DNA from: Paenibacillus sp. YPG26
GTDB taxonomy: Bacteria; Bacillota; Bacilli; Paenibacillales; Paenibacillaceae
NCBI RefSeq assembly: GCF_023704175.1
Contig: NZ_CP084530.1
Coordinates: 3,239,501-3,303,500, forward strand
Length of the DNA stretch: 64,000 bases
Reading direction: 5' to 3'
Below, in pieces: positions 1 to 8,133 of this stretch; the stretch's first letter is position 1, and each line of letters starts with the position of its first letter. The position numbers and the translations under genes are program-made. The notes under the pieces are model-generated. The model was given only the letters and a program-made list of their open reading frames with translations. It was not told where the DNA came from and did not search any database.

Positions 1-416
1 TCGTTGCCAAGGACACGGCGGAGAATATGGTCACTGGCTGCTGTGCTGAGCCTGATATTAACCCCCGGGAACTCTTCCTTGATCCGGGGAAGAATCTGTG
101 GAATGACATAATTAGATACCGAAATTGTACAATCTATCCTCAGTTCACCCGTCACCTCTGCCGCCCGGTGCAGATGCTGCTTGGAGCTTTGGTAGATACG
201 GAGAATCTGCTGCGCATCCGGCAGAAACCTCTGACCCTTGTCGGTAAGATGGATCTTCTTGCCCATCCGGTCGAACAGCTGGCAGTCCAAATCACGTTCA
301 AGTGATTGAATCCGGGCTGTTACCGAAGGCTGTGACAAGAATAGAGCATCTGCTGCTTTATTAAAACTTCCATAATGAACGACGTACACAAATGCCTCAA
401 GATTATCCAGATTCAT
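1..416 (-). CDS. LysR-family transcriptional regulator, N-terminal part (cut by window edge)
   Basis: Reading leftward from the ATG at 416, the first 138 codons encode a LysR-type winged helix-turn-helix (residues about 1-60, with NLDNLEAFVYVVHYGSFNKA at the start and SQPSVTARIQSLE as recognition helix), followed by the linker helix and the start of the effector-binding domain (GELRIDCTISVSNYVIP). The frame stays open to base 1, so the C-terminal half lies outside the window. A strong ribosome site (GGGAGGG) lies about 8 bases before the ATG. LysR proteins usually act as tetramers and often regulate a divergent gene, but the next gene to the right is 370 bases away and is a small lipoprotein, so no target can be named. 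Confidence 0.9.
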   Translation of the reverse strand, partial: MNLDNLEAFVYVVHYGSFNKAADALFLSQPSVTARIQSLERDLDCQLFDRMGKKIHLTDKGQRFLPDAQQILRIYQSSKQHLHRAAEVTGELRIDCTISVSNYVIPQILPRIKEEFPGVNIRLSTAASDHILRRVLGN

Positions 417-782
417 ACTTCAGACCCTCCCTTTTCTATAATACACATTTAACATATTAGTTAACTCGGATTTAAATGTGTAAGTTGTGGTTTAGGGACG
501 AGTATACGGCACTCTGCTGCCAGCGTCAATTACAAATCTCCAATTTTTCCTATTCCTGTATACGAGGTTCAGCATTATGGTATTTCGCACCTATCCTATG
601 ATGTTGCGGACACTGTGACCTTACGCATATTTGTCCCTTAGTTAATTTTTGGTAGTATGGTGTTGAAGACGTAGCCATGCGAAGATGCAGGAGCGTTCTT
701 ACCCTTTGCGTTGAACTATTGGGAAGAAAGGCTTAATCCTTAATTTGATACGGAGTTTGAGAAAAACCTGCGGAGGTGGATT
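417..782. other. intergenic stretch without a supported gene
   Basis: This 366-base gap holds the ribosome site and probably the promoter of the leftward lysR gene; a TATTAT -10-like hexamer on the minus strand (438-443) is the best candidate. The rest shows no open frame with a ribosome site and no clear hairpin until GGAGGTGG just before the lipoprotein start at 783. Confidence 0.5.
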
Positions 783-1121
783 GTGAGATACAAACTTATA
801 TTTCTGATTGTAAGTTTCGTTTGCTTATTTTACTTATCGTCCTGTTCCAATGCTAATAATTCTATTCAATCATCCGAAATCGCCGAGAGCTTCCCAATCC
901 CAAGTGAAGCGAAATTAATTAGTTACGACAAGACATCAGAGCAGTACACGCTTACGAATGTAACTGAAGAGGACGGCTTACCTGAAAGTTATCGAACTGA
1001 GATTGAGATACGGAATTGGAAAGAAGTAGACCGGTTGGGCGCAAAATATGTCTTCGAAAAAAATGGACATAAAATCAATTTATTTATTTTCACAGGCAAA
1101 ATTGAGTTACGCAAACTTTAG
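783..1121 (+). CDS. small lipoprotein of unknown function
   Basis: The 112-residue product begins with a typical lipoprotein signal: positively charged start, hydrophobic stretch LIFLIVSFVCLFYL and lipobox LSSC, so it should be lipid-anchored on the outer face of the membrane at Cys21. The mature part is short, hydrophilic, with no motif I recognise. The GTG start at 783 has GGAGGTGG about 5 bases upstream. The gene stands alone between the lysR gene and a convergent operon, and a two-way terminator follows it. No function is assigned. Confidence 0.65.
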   Translation: MRYKLIFLIVSFVCLFYLSSCSNANNSIQSSEIAESFPIPSEAKLISYDKTSEQYTLTNVTEEDGLPESYRTEIEIRNWKEVDRLGAKYVFEKNGHKINLFIFTGKIELRKL

Positions 1122-1142
1122 TAAAGATAAGTTATCAAGAAA

Positions 1143-1181
1143 AAGACGCCCCCTGATTTCCACCAATCAGGAGAACGTCTT
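1143..1181. terminator. bidirectional hairpin terminator
   Basis: AAGACG ... CCTGATT / AATCAGG ... CGTCTT forms an interrupted stem between the stop of the lipoprotein gene (1121) and the stop of the convergent 92-residue gene (1196). It can serve both strands. Confidence 0.7.
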
Positions 1182-1195
1182 CTATATAGTTAAGC

Positions 1196-1474
1196 TTATA
1201 AACGTTTTATGCTGTACACGAGCTTCCCTTCCGAATCGGTCGAGGTGAATTCTTCCTCTGTAAGCTTTGTCAACTGCTCGAATACAGGAACGGCCACGAA
1301 CTGCCAGTCACTGATATAAAAGCGGACATATCCGCCATCCTGGTCAAATTCAATGCGTGCCAAATCATAGGTTTTGGGCGGTGCGACCGGATCAAGTCCA
1401 AGGTGGTCGCTGATCCTCACTTCAATAGGATGACCATGCCATTCTGTCAACTTGTTAACCATACTCGGGTCCAT
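1196..1474 (-). CDS. hypothetical protein, 92 residues, last gene of the nitrate-type operon
   Basis: No family recognised. The protein is small, soluble and acidic in its second half, with an alternating aromatic pattern (YVRFYISDWQFVAVPVFEQL) that suggests beta strands. The ATG at 1474 has AAGGAGG at good spacing, and it begins 3 bases after the stop of the upstream gene, so the two are translated from one message. Position suggests it is the promoter-distal member of the reductase / NarK operon, but this is context only. Confidence 0.6.
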   Translation of the reverse strand: MDPSMVNKLTEWHGHPIEVRISDHLGLDPVAPPKTYDLARIEFDQDGGYVRFYISDWQFVAVPVFEQLTKLTEEEFTSTDSEGKLVYSIKRL

Positions 1475-1477
1475 GCT

Positions 1478-1795
1478 TTATGCCTCCTTCATCCGGCAGC
1501 TGCCTGCATCCTCTTGAGGAACAACCTGCAGGGAATATCCGCTGAGCCAATCCCAGCAAGGGGAATTCAAGCGGGGGTCTATGAAGCTCAGAAACTGCTC
1601 TTCGCTCTCGCAGACTGTAAGGCCCTTGCCTTCGGCGACAGCCACGAGGAGATGATCCTGTCTCTTCACTTCCACATACCAGGTGATGTGCTCATCCAGA
1701 CCGGCAAGCTCAGCTTCAACGATGTCCTGCAAATCCGGATGCTCTTCCCCGGTGGTTATAAAGATCAGATCCCAGCTCAGTTGGCTGATTCTCAC
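1478..1795 (-). CDS. hypothetical protein, about 105 residues
   Basis: No family recognised. The product is soluble and acidic, rich in Trp and Glu, with no signal peptide or membrane segment. A TTG start at 1801 would touch the ribosome site (GGGGAGGGG); the in-frame GTG at 1795 has proper spacing of about 6 bases and is preferred. It lies 25 bases after the narK-PAS stop and 3 bases before the next small gene, so it is probably cotranscribed with the nitrate-type cluster. A chaperone or accessory role for the reductase is possible but not shown by sequence. Confidence 0.6.
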   Translation of the reverse strand: MRISQLSWDLIFITTGEEHPDLQDIVEAELAGLDEHITWYVEVKRQDHLLVAVAEGKGLTVCESEEQFLSFIDPRLNSPCWDWLSGYSLQVVPQEDAGSCRMKEA

Positions 1796-1820
1796 AGACA
1801 ACCCCTCCCCTCATCATTCC

Positions 1821-3335
1821 TTAAGCCAGCTTCGCTCTGCTGCTTGTAATATCACTGAACATGCCGGAATAGTGAGTAACTTCACCTGATTCATTCTTCA
1901 CGGCACTGATGGTTAACCATTCAAGATAGATCTCTCCGCTCTTCTTGCGGTTCCAAATCTCCCCTTGCCAATATCCATGCTCACGAATGCTCTCCCACAT
2001 CTCGTTATAGAACTCGCGCGATTGCTTGCCGGATTTGAGGAGACTCGGCTGCTTGCCAATAACCTCAGCCGCCGTATATCCGGTTAATTTCGTAAATGAA
2101 GCATTCACTGATGTAATTATGCCTTTATCGTTCGTAACCATAATTCCTTCCACGGTATTCTCGATAATCGAGGCAGACAGCCCGAGCTTCTCTTGATAGA
2201 ACATCCAGATTACCAGAATTAAGCTGGCAAGTGCGATCTCAGACAAAGCCATGAAACCAATGGCATAATGTCCAGTTGCCTTGAACAAGAGGGTAAGCAT
2301 CAGCGGAGGGAAGAAACCTCCGAGTCCGCCCATGGCCGAGATAATACCGTTCGCGATGCCCGCCTGTTTGGTGAAATAGAGCGGTACCAGCTTGAAGACG
2401 GCTCCGTTCCCGGTTCCCGCGCAGAAGGCCACAGTCAGACAGCCGACCGTATACCAAGCTAGCGTAGGCGCGAACGAGAGCAGCACAGCTGATCCCGTCA
2501 GACCTGCGAATACCAGCATGAGCAGCTTATAAGGGTTCATGATATCACCCAGCTTGCCCCCGATCGGACGCATTACGGTAGCCAGCGCGATAAAGCCGGC
2601 TGTACGAAGACCCGCATCCACCTTGGACAGGTTGAAGTAGCTGACCAGGAAATTAGGCAGATACACAGTGAAGGCGACGAATGAACCAAAAGTGATGAAA
2701 TAGAACAGACATAACAGCCACAGCTTCTGATTGCGTGACACTTCCTTCACCTGCTTAACAAGTGAAGTCCTTACCTTCGCCTGCGGCTCCTTGCGGTCGC
2801 CGAGTGTGAAGTTCAGTGCTGCCATACCGATCAGCAGAATGCCGTAAGCCAGCACGGTCTTGGACCAACCGATCTGAGTGGCGAGCAGGGGCGCGCCGAA
2901 GGTCGAGAAGGCGGTACCGATATTACCTACCCCGTAGATCCCATTTACGAAGCCGTGCTTTTCCTTGCCATAATATTTAGGCAGTGAAGTGACGCCAACC
3001 GAGAATACGGCACCTGAGGTTCCCAGGAAGAAGCCGCCAATGATCAGATCCCAGAAGGAGTCGGCCTGGCTGACCCAATATAGCGGAATGAGCAGCAGCA
3101 CGAAGCTGAAAGCGAACATTTTGCGGGCACCAATCACATTGGTCCAGTAGCCGAACGGAATTCTCATAATAGAGCCCATCAGCACGGGCACTGCGGTGAC
3201 CCAGGTCAGCTGGGTCGCGGTAAGGTGAATATCCTCTTTGATGAAGGGCATCAAGGAAGATATAATGACCCAAGTCATGAAGCCGGTAATCAGACTGACA
3301 GTTTGTATAGGTAGTTGGAGTTTTCTAATATTCAT
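1821..3335 (-). CDS. narK: NarK-type nitrate/nitrite transporter fused to a C-terminal PAS domain
   Basis: Residues 1 to about 375 are a twelve-helix major facilitator transporter of the nitrate/nitrite porter group: it has the nitrate-signature-like glycine segments (ISAMGGLGGFFPPLMLTLLF in the second half, YGVGNIGTAFSTFGAPLL in the first) and MFS-type loops. After the last helix the frame runs on without a break into a PAS domain (about residues 383-504; IIENTVEGIMVTNDKGIITS, then FTKLTGYTAAEVIGKQ and the GEIWNRKKSGEIYLEW strand). Ordinary NarK proteins end after helix twelve, near 400 residues. The PAS most resembles the one in the nearby kinase (10573-11703). Its role could be to sense redox state, a small molecule or transport flux; that is inference. 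The ATG at 3335 overlaps the stop of the upstream small gene. Confidence 0.9.
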   Translation of the reverse strand: MNIRKLQLPIQTVSLITGFMTWVIISSLMPFIKEDIHLTATQLTWVTAVPVLMGSIMRIPFGYWTNVIGARKMFAFSFVLLLIPLYWVSQADSFWDLIIGGFFLGTSGAVFSVGVTSLPKYYGKEKHGFVNGIYGVGNIGTAFSTFGAPLLATQIGWSKTVLAYGILLIGMAALNFTLGDRKEPQAKVRTSLVKQVKEVSRNQKLWLLCLFYFITFGSFVAFTVYLPNFLVSYFNLSKVDAGLRTAGFIALATVMRPIGGKLGDIMNPYKLLMLVFAGLTGSAVLLSFAPTLAWYTVGCLTVAFCAGTGNGAVFKLVPLYFTKQAGIANGIISAMGGLGGFFPPLMLTLLFKATGHYAIGFMALSEIALASLILVIWMFYQEKLGLSASIIENTVEGIMVTNDKGIITSVNASFTKLTGYTAAEVIGKQPSLLKSGKQSREFYNEMWESIREHGYWQGEIWNRKKSGEIYLEWLTISAVKNESGEVTHYSGMFSDITSSRAKLA

Positions 3336-3520
3336 CTGACGTCACGCTCCCGAAAATAAATCCATAATGCAATTGGAAACAACACAATGTTACATACCGC
3401 AAAAAGCACTACACGTTCAAAGCGGTCATAGAAAAAGGAATTCACGACCTGCTGGGTGCAAATTATATTCAGCAGCAGGACAAAGCAGAGCAGAATGACA
3501 CCACGGTAACTACGTTTCAT
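3332..3520 (-). CDS. small two-helix membrane protein in the nitrate-type operon
   Basis: A 62-residue protein with two predicted membrane helices (GVILLCFVLLLNIICT and VVLFAVCNIVLFPIALWIYF) joined by a short loop and ending in a charged tail. Its start overlaps the end of the Rieske gene by 11 bases and its stop overlaps the narK-PAS start by 4 bases, so translation is coupled in both directions. Not a family I recognise. It could be an anchor or assembly factor for the Rieske protein or the transporter. Confidence 0.7.
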   Translation of the reverse strand: MKRSYRGVILLCFVLLLNIICTQQVVNSFFYDRFERVVLFAVCNIVLFPIALWIYFRERDVR

Positions 3521-4046
3521 ACCGTTTCACTCCCGTCGCATAGATTGCCCCCTGCTCCTTGGAGAGCACTACTTCAGGAAGCGGGCGCTGCGGAGGACCC
3601 GCCGTGGGCTTCCCGGTCTTCACATCGAAGAATCCGTGATGGCAAGGACATACCAGCCTGCCTTCCTCCTTACTCCAGAACACCGGGCATTTGAGATGAG
3701 TACACGCATTCTGATAGGCTTTGAACTCATTCTCACCCAGGCGGACCAGCAGGGCGGCATCATGCTCGCCTGGGTATGCAAATTCGATCGCTTCCCCAAT
3801 CTTCAGATCATTCGCGTTCGCCAGCTTCTGCTTGGGGTGAGATTTGCTCCCAAGTCCGGTTAATTCCTTCACGGCGATCGCTCCCCATGGCATGGTGGAT
3901 ACCGCGAAGATTCCCGCTGCGCCTACCATCGTCTTCATGAATCCGCGGCGGTCCAGTCTCCGCTCTCCGGCCTTGCGGATGTTATGGGTATAGTTATTCT
4001 CATCAAATGGAATCTTGTCGTTGTTACGCTTGATATCTTCACCCAT
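3510..4046 (-). CDS. Tat-exported Rieske [2Fe-2S] protein
   Basis: The chosen ATG at 4046 is preceded by AAGGAGG; the longer open frame upstream lacks one. Residues 32-58 form a twin-arginine signal (DRRGFMKTMVGAAG...), with no obvious cleavage site, so the protein is probably membrane-anchored with its cluster domain outside. The Rieske fold follows (about 75-178) with box 1 CTHLKC (Cys115, His117, Cys120) and box 2 CPCHHGFF (Cys133, Cys135, His136). Both extra cysteines that form the disulfide of high-potential, quinol-oxidising Rieske proteins are present. Between the ferredoxin gene and narK-PAS in one leftward operon, it may pass electrons between quinol and the reductase, but the membrane side and path are not settled by sequence. 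Confidence 0.92.
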   Translation of the reverse strand: MGEDIKRNNDKIPFDENNYTHNIRKAGERRLDRRGFMKTMVGAAGIFAVSTMPWGAIAVKELTGLGSKSHPKQKLANANDLKIGEAIEFAYPGEHDAALLVRLGENEFKAYQNACTHLKCPVFWSKEEGRLVCPCHHGFFDVKTGKPTAGPPQRPLPEVVLSKEQGAIYATGVKRYET

Positions 4047-4081
4047 GTGAAACCCCTCCTTCTTCAGCGGTACATTCTCGA

Positions 4082-4648
4082 TCAGAATAACTTCTCTGTG
4101 CCTTGTAAAATGCCCGGAAGGTTGATCTTCACATGGGTCTCCCCTTCGAGCGGATTCTCCGGCAGCCGGGAGGACATCCATTTACCGAGCCGGTGCTTCT
4201 CCTGCTTGGCGGCGAACTCTTCCTCTGTAATCCATTGGAGCGTATTGGTCGGGCAGACCGAAGCACACATCGGAGGAATCCCCTCCTTGGTACGGTCATA
4301 GCACAGATCGCATTTGTACATCAGATTCTGTTCTTCATCAAATTTAGGTATTCCATAAGGACAAGCAATCGTACAGTTCTGGCATCCAATACATTTCTCA
4401 ACAAGTGCGGAGAGAACCGCACCCTCCTCAGTCACCTGAATCGCCTGTGCCGGACAGCTGCGCGCACATGCCGGATTCACACAATGCAGGCACATCAACG
4501 GAATCGTCTGACGATTCACGAGCGGATTCACATCATATACGTAGTTGCGGTTGCGTTCATCGTGCCCGCCGCACTGCGTACAGGCAGCGAGACAGCTCCG
4601 GCAGCCGATACAATTGTCCATTTCAATATAGAGCAGCTGTTTCATCAT
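4082..4648 (-). CDS. four-cluster [4Fe-4S] ferredoxin subunit (DmsB/NrfC-like)
   Basis: A 188-residue electron-transfer subunit with four cysteine groups typical of the DmsB/NrfC/HybA family: CIGCRSCLAAC near the start, CLHCVNPACARSC, CIGCQNCTIACP and CDLCYDR...CASVC. Such proteins carry up to four [4Fe-4S] clusters and wire a molybdopterin enzyme to a membrane quinol site. It has no Tat or Sec signal, matching a cytoplasmic catalytic subunit. The start overlaps the end of the molybdopterin enzyme gene by 4 bases (ATGATGA), a hallmark of coupled subunits. The tail after residue 150 is hydrophilic. Confidence 0.92.
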   Translation of the reverse strand: MMKQLLYIEMDNCIGCRSCLAACTQCGGHDERNRNYVYDVNPLVNRQTIPLMCLHCVNPACARSCPAQAIQVTEEGAVLSALVEKCIGCQNCTIACPYGIPKFDEEQNLMYKCDLCYDRTKEGIPPMCASVCPTNTLQWITEEEFAAKQEKHRLGKWMSSRLPENPLEGETHVKINLPGILQGTEKLF

Positions 4649-6867
4649 TGGTGTACGGCCTCCTTCTCTGTCTTCCCGCTGCCCGCTCTTCCCGCCTGCC
4701 CGTCAGGACGCTCAGCCCCAAGCTTATCGATCTCAGCCGCACATACTTTGAACTCCGGCATCCTCGACATGGGATCAAGCGCTGGAATGGTAAGCAGGTT
4801 CACGGAACCTTCATGGCCGAAATGGTACGGTACGAACACGGTATCCTTACGGATGGCTTCGGTAATCTTTACTTTATATATACACTCCCCGCGGCGGGTT
4901 CTAAGCCGGACCTTCTCCTCATGCTCAATGTCATACTTCGCGGCAGTCTCCGGGTGAACCTCAACATAAGGCTCGGGACACATATCCATCAGGAAAGGAA
5001 TTCGTCTGGTCTGGTTACCGGATAAGTAGTGATACACGACCCGGCCTGTAGTCAGGCGGAGCGGATAGGTCTCATCCGGTTCTTCCGCAGGAGGACGGTA
5101 AGGCAGTGCGCACAGCTTGGCTTTGCCATCCGGGTGGTAGAACTTCTTATCGAGGAACATATGAGGCGTCCCTGGATCCTTCTCGTTCTTGCACGGCCAG
5201 AAGACCCCATCCTGCTTCTCGATTTTGTCCCAGGTTGCCCCGTAGTAATCCGCATAACCGCCTTTGGTAGCTAGCCGGAACTCATCGGCCACGTCTCTGG
5301 CTGTCTTCAGGTGACTGAAGTATTGGCCCCGGCCCAGCCGTTCAGCCAATTCTACAGCGATCTGCCAGTCGGGCTTGCTCTCGCCCAGCGGCTCCTGAGC
5401 CTTGTTGATCTTGATGATACGGCCCTCTAGATTCGTTACGGTTCCTTCATCCTCTGACCAGGTTACGGACGGGAGAATCACATCCGCGAATTCAGCCGAC
5501 TCGGACAAATACATATCCGAGCAGACCATAAAGTCAAGCTCCTTCATCACTTTCCGCACATAATTCAGATTCGGTGCTGACACAGCCGGGTTCGAGCAGA
5601 GCAGGTACAGTCCCCGGATCGTCTTCTGCTCCATGAGTTCGAACATCTCATAAGCGGATACCCCCGGCTGCGGCATCTCCTCAGGGGTAATTCCCCATAC
5701 CTTGCATACCTCTTCCACATGCTTCGGATTCGTGATCTTGCGATAGCCTGGCAGCAGATCCGACTTCTGGCCGTGCTCACGTCCGCCCTGCCCGTTGCCT
5801 TGTCCCGTAAAGGTAGCAACTCCCGACTTCGGCCGTCCGATCTTGCCGGTAACAAGCGGCATGTTCGTATAAGCGGATACGTTGTCGGCTCCCTTATGCT
5901 GCTGCTCGATTCCCCGTGCGAACATCACTACCGCTTCCGGCGCTTTGCCGTAGATCTCAGCCGCCCGAATCAGCTTCTCCGGGGCAACCCCCGTAATCTC
6001 ACTTGTATATTCCGGTGTGAACTCCTTCACGACTTCTGCCATTTCTTCAAAACCGCCTGTATGCTCGCGGATGAAATTCTCATCCGCATATCCGCCTTGA
6101 ATGAGCAGGTTCACCATACAGTTGGCCAGCGCCAAATCCGTGCCCGGGCGCAGATCCAGGTGAACGTCAGCTCTTCTAGCAAGCGGAGTCTCCCGCGGGT
6201 CGGCCACGATAAGGTAACCGCCGCGGCTCTGAACTTCCCATACTCTGAACATGGACGTAGGGTGACATTCTGCCGTATTGCTTCCCGCGATGAAGAGGCA
6301 ATCTGTCTCATGCAGATCCGTCCACGGCAGGGTAGATCCCCGGTCCACCCCGAAAGTGCGAAGGAATCCCGCCGCCGCGCTAGACATACAGAACCGGCCA
6401 TTATAATCAATATATCTGGTCTGCAGGGCCACCCGGGCGAACTTCCCGGTAAGGTAGCATTTCTCATTCGTCATGGATACTCCGCTGAAGACGGACAAGC
6501 TGTCTTTGCCATACTCCGCCTGCAGCTCCTTGAACCGGCGGGCAATCAGATCATAGGCTTCATCCCAGCTGGCTTCGCGGAAGCCTTCCTTGGTTCCCTT
6601 CAGTGCCGGATTATCGCGGATAAGCGGTTTCAGTATCCGGTCCGGATGGTTGGTCTGCTGATAGGCGGTTACGCCTTTCGGACACATTTTCCCCAGAGTT
6701 ACCGGCCAGTCATACCGGGGTTCAACCCCGATAATCGTGTTCGAGGAGGTATCGACGCGCAGGTTCATCCCGCATTGCATGCCGCAGTAAGAGCAGTGTG
6801 TAGGAACCAGCTTTTCACCCGGGTGAACCTTATTCTCTATAACCTTGAAGAATTTATCCTTTGGCAT
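4645..6867 (-). CDS. molybdopterin oxidoreductase, probable nitrate reductase catalytic subunit
   Basis: A 740-residue enzyme of the molybdopterin bis(MGD) family. An N-terminal [4Fe-4S] site is formed by Cys25, Cys28, Cys32 and Cys62 (CSYCGMQCGMN ... GKMCPKG). Cys160 in NGRFCMSS is in the position of the Mo ligand, as in NapA / NarB-NasA-type nitrate reductases and unlike the Asp of NarG or Ser of DMSO reductase; formate dehydrogenases with Cys also exist. The C-terminal dinucleotide-binding domain (about 590-720; LTTGRVVYHYLSGNQTRR) is present. No Tat signal is seen, so it should be cytoplasmic. Nitrate as substrate is inferred from NarK and the NreABC-like regulators; no nitrite reductase lies in the window. 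Its start overlaps the membrane-subunit gene by 14 bases. Confidence 0.88.
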   Translation of the reverse strand: MPKDKFFKVIENKVHPGEKLVPTHCSYCGMQCGMNLRVDTSSNTIIGVEPRYDWPVTLGKMCPKGVTAYQQTNHPDRILKPLIRDNPALKGTKEGFREASWDEAYDLIARRFKELQAEYGKDSLSVFSGVSMTNEKCYLTGKFARVALQTRYIDYNGRFCMSSAAAGFLRTFGVDRGSTLPWTDLHETDCLFIAGSNTAECHPTSMFRVWEVQSRGGYLIVADPRETPLARRADVHLDLRPGTDLALANCMVNLLIQGGYADENFIREHTGGFEEMAEVVKEFTPEYTSEITGVAPEKLIRAAEIYGKAPEAVVMFARGIEQQHKGADNVSAYTNMPLVTGKIGRPKSGVATFTGQGNGQGGREHGQKSDLLPGYRKITNPKHVEEVCKVWGITPEEMPQPGVSAYEMFELMEQKTIRGLYLLCSNPAVSAPNLNYVRKVMKELDFMVCSDMYLSESAEFADVILPSVTWSEDEGTVTNLEGRIIKINKAQEPLGESKPDWQIAVELAERLGRGQYFSHLKTARDVADEFRLATKGGYADYYGATWDKIEKQDGVFWPCKNEKDPGTPHMFLDKKFYHPDGKAKLCALPYRPPAEEPDETYPLRLTTGRVVYHYLSGNQTRRIPFLMDMCPEPYVEVHPETAAKYDIEHEEKVRLRTRRGECIYKVKITEAIRKDTVFVPYHFGHEGSVNLLTIPALDPMSRMPEFKVCAAEIDKLGAERPDGQAGRAGSGKTEKEAVHQ

Positions 6868-7894
6868 TCTGGTTGGCCTCCTTTACAGGGATCTTGTGCG
6901 TCTGAATGCCAGTGAACCGGGACATCCGGTATTTACGGCGGCAGGGCAGGCACAGCTCGGCAAGATGGTATCCCTCTTCGGTCTGGAATTTGATATCGTT
7001 CTGTCCTAATACGTTAATGACATCACTAGACTGCTCGGCGGACACAAATCCGGTACCGCACACCGCACATTTCTTCGTCTCCTGCTCTGCATAATGCTCA
7101 CGGTAATTCCTCGCAAATACACTGAGCGGACGGAATGGAATATGTGCGAGCTTGCCGAACGGAATATAGATCATGGTCAGGATCACCGACCACTGATGAA
7201 TCAGAGATATTACGGGATGTCCCTTCCCGTGAAGGAACATATTGGAGAAGGTAAGCGCAAGGCCCGTAACACATACGAACAGCAGCAGATAGAGCGGCAG
7301 GAAGTCATAGGCAAATGACTGTTCGGCTCTCGCCTGCATGTTCTTCACCCTTCGAAATAAGGCCATGCATACGCCTCCGATAACCATAAATGCCGATATA
7401 TTCAGCGCATTGTAGAATAGGTAGCCAAGCAGCCCATCCGCCTTAATGTGCAGAATATCAATCCCGAAGAAAACAACCCAGTAGTATCCATTCTCCGCCA
7501 TCGTGAAGTACATCCATCCGAATACCAGCGGGAAGGTGACCATGCATGCAATGATGCATCCCCATCCCAGCAGAACGTGCTGGGTCCAGCGGTACCAGCC
7601 GCGGTTCCAGATGAATTTATACGTTACCAGGTGATTGGCTGCGGTCTTGGGGGTGCTCTTCCGGAAGAGCAGCTTGATCCCCTTCTTAATGATGATCTTA
7701 GTCGGAGGTCTCTCCCCCCAGGCTATGAACCGGTAGAAGAATCCACATATAAATACCAACGTTCCTACCATATAGCCGTACAGGGCCAAGTCCACATGTG
7801 TAAAAAAACGTGAGCCGATATAAATCAGCACCAATAGACCTAACACGGTCAGAAATACCGATTTTGCAAATTTGGAAGCGAATGCCCGATCCAT
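6854..7894 (-). CDS. membrane subunit with six helices and a C-terminal CxxC...CxxC domain (cytochrome b/NarI-like)
   Basis: First gene of the leftward operon. About six membrane helices fall at residues 11-30, 38-58, 106-130, 155-180, 197-218 and 228-250. Histidines at helix ends (WTQHVLL, DILHIKADG, LHGKGHPVISLIHQW, LAHIPF) could bind heme b as in NarI-type quinol-oxidising subunits. After the helices comes a soluble tail with CAVCGTGF and, about 50 residues later, CLPCRRKY: a four-cysteine site for zinc or iron-sulfur that ordinary NarI lacks. Its partners are the molybdopterin enzyme, ferredoxin and Rieske protein downstream. I assign the role (quinol side of the reductase) from context and topology rather than from a clear family signature. 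Confidence 0.8.
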   Translation of the reverse strand: MDRAFASKFAKSVFLTVLGLLVLIYIGSRFFTHVDLALYGYMVGTLVFICGFFYRFIAWGERPPTKIIIKKGIKLLFRKSTPKTAANHLVTYKFIWNRGWYRWTQHVLLGWGCIIACMVTFPLVFGWMYFTMAENGYYWVVFFGIDILHIKADGLLGYLFYNALNISAFMVIGGVCMALFRRVKNMQARAEQSFAYDFLPLYLLLFVCVTGLALTFSNMFLHGKGHPVISLIHQWSVILTMIYIPFGKLAHIPFRPLSVFARNYREHYAEQETKKCAVCGTGFVSAEQSSDVINVLGQNDIKFQTEEGYHLAELCLPCRRKYRMSRFTGIQTHKIPVKEANQNAKG

Positions 7895-7984
7895 CTGTTC
7901 ATATCCCCTTTCGCGGCTGTTCTTTCGGAACCCGCAGTTCCCCTCTCAGCCGCTTCATTCACGCACTATGCTTCTTTCTTATTC

Positions 7985-8052
7985 ATCATAGCTGGAATGC
8001 CGGGAACACGTTATCGGGGGAATACCTGATATTTCAGGGGGAAATTCCCCTA
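7985..8052 (-). promoter_or_regulatory. promoter region of the nitrate-type operon with candidate NreC-type operator
   Basis: On the minus strand TAGGGGAATTTCCCCCTGA (8034-8052) is an inverted repeat of A/T-flanked G and C runs; a second half-similar element lies at 8015-8031. Downstream a -10-like TATGAT (7985-7990) has no good -35 in front of it, which fits an activator-dependent promoter. The inverted repeat resembles the element upstream of the GAF gene (9250-9265) and the TAGGG-N4-CCCTA site known for staphylococcal NreC. Rest of the 7895-8217 gap: leader, and the terminator of the CBM21 gene. Confidence 0.5.
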
Positions 8053-8133
8053 CTTGACGGGATAACCAAACTTATAGCGCGGGCATCAATTGACGTCTTG
8101 CAAGGACTAGCCTTGCATTCCTGAGAATATAGA

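Noticed and set aside
27..305. Plus-strand 92-codon frame at the left edge
   Set aside because: Antisense to the lysR gene, with no ribosome site or domain.
4645..6867. Calling the molybdopterin enzyme a formate dehydrogenase
   Set aside because: Cys as Mo ligand fits both, but NarK, NreABC-like genes and absence of fdhD or formate transporters favour nitrate; kept as an alternative only.
4133..6915. Long open frames on the plus strand across the ferredoxin and molybdopterin genes (up to 398 codons)
   Set aside because: They are antisense to well-supported genes, lack recognisable domains and ribosome sites, and arise from the codon bias of the real frames.
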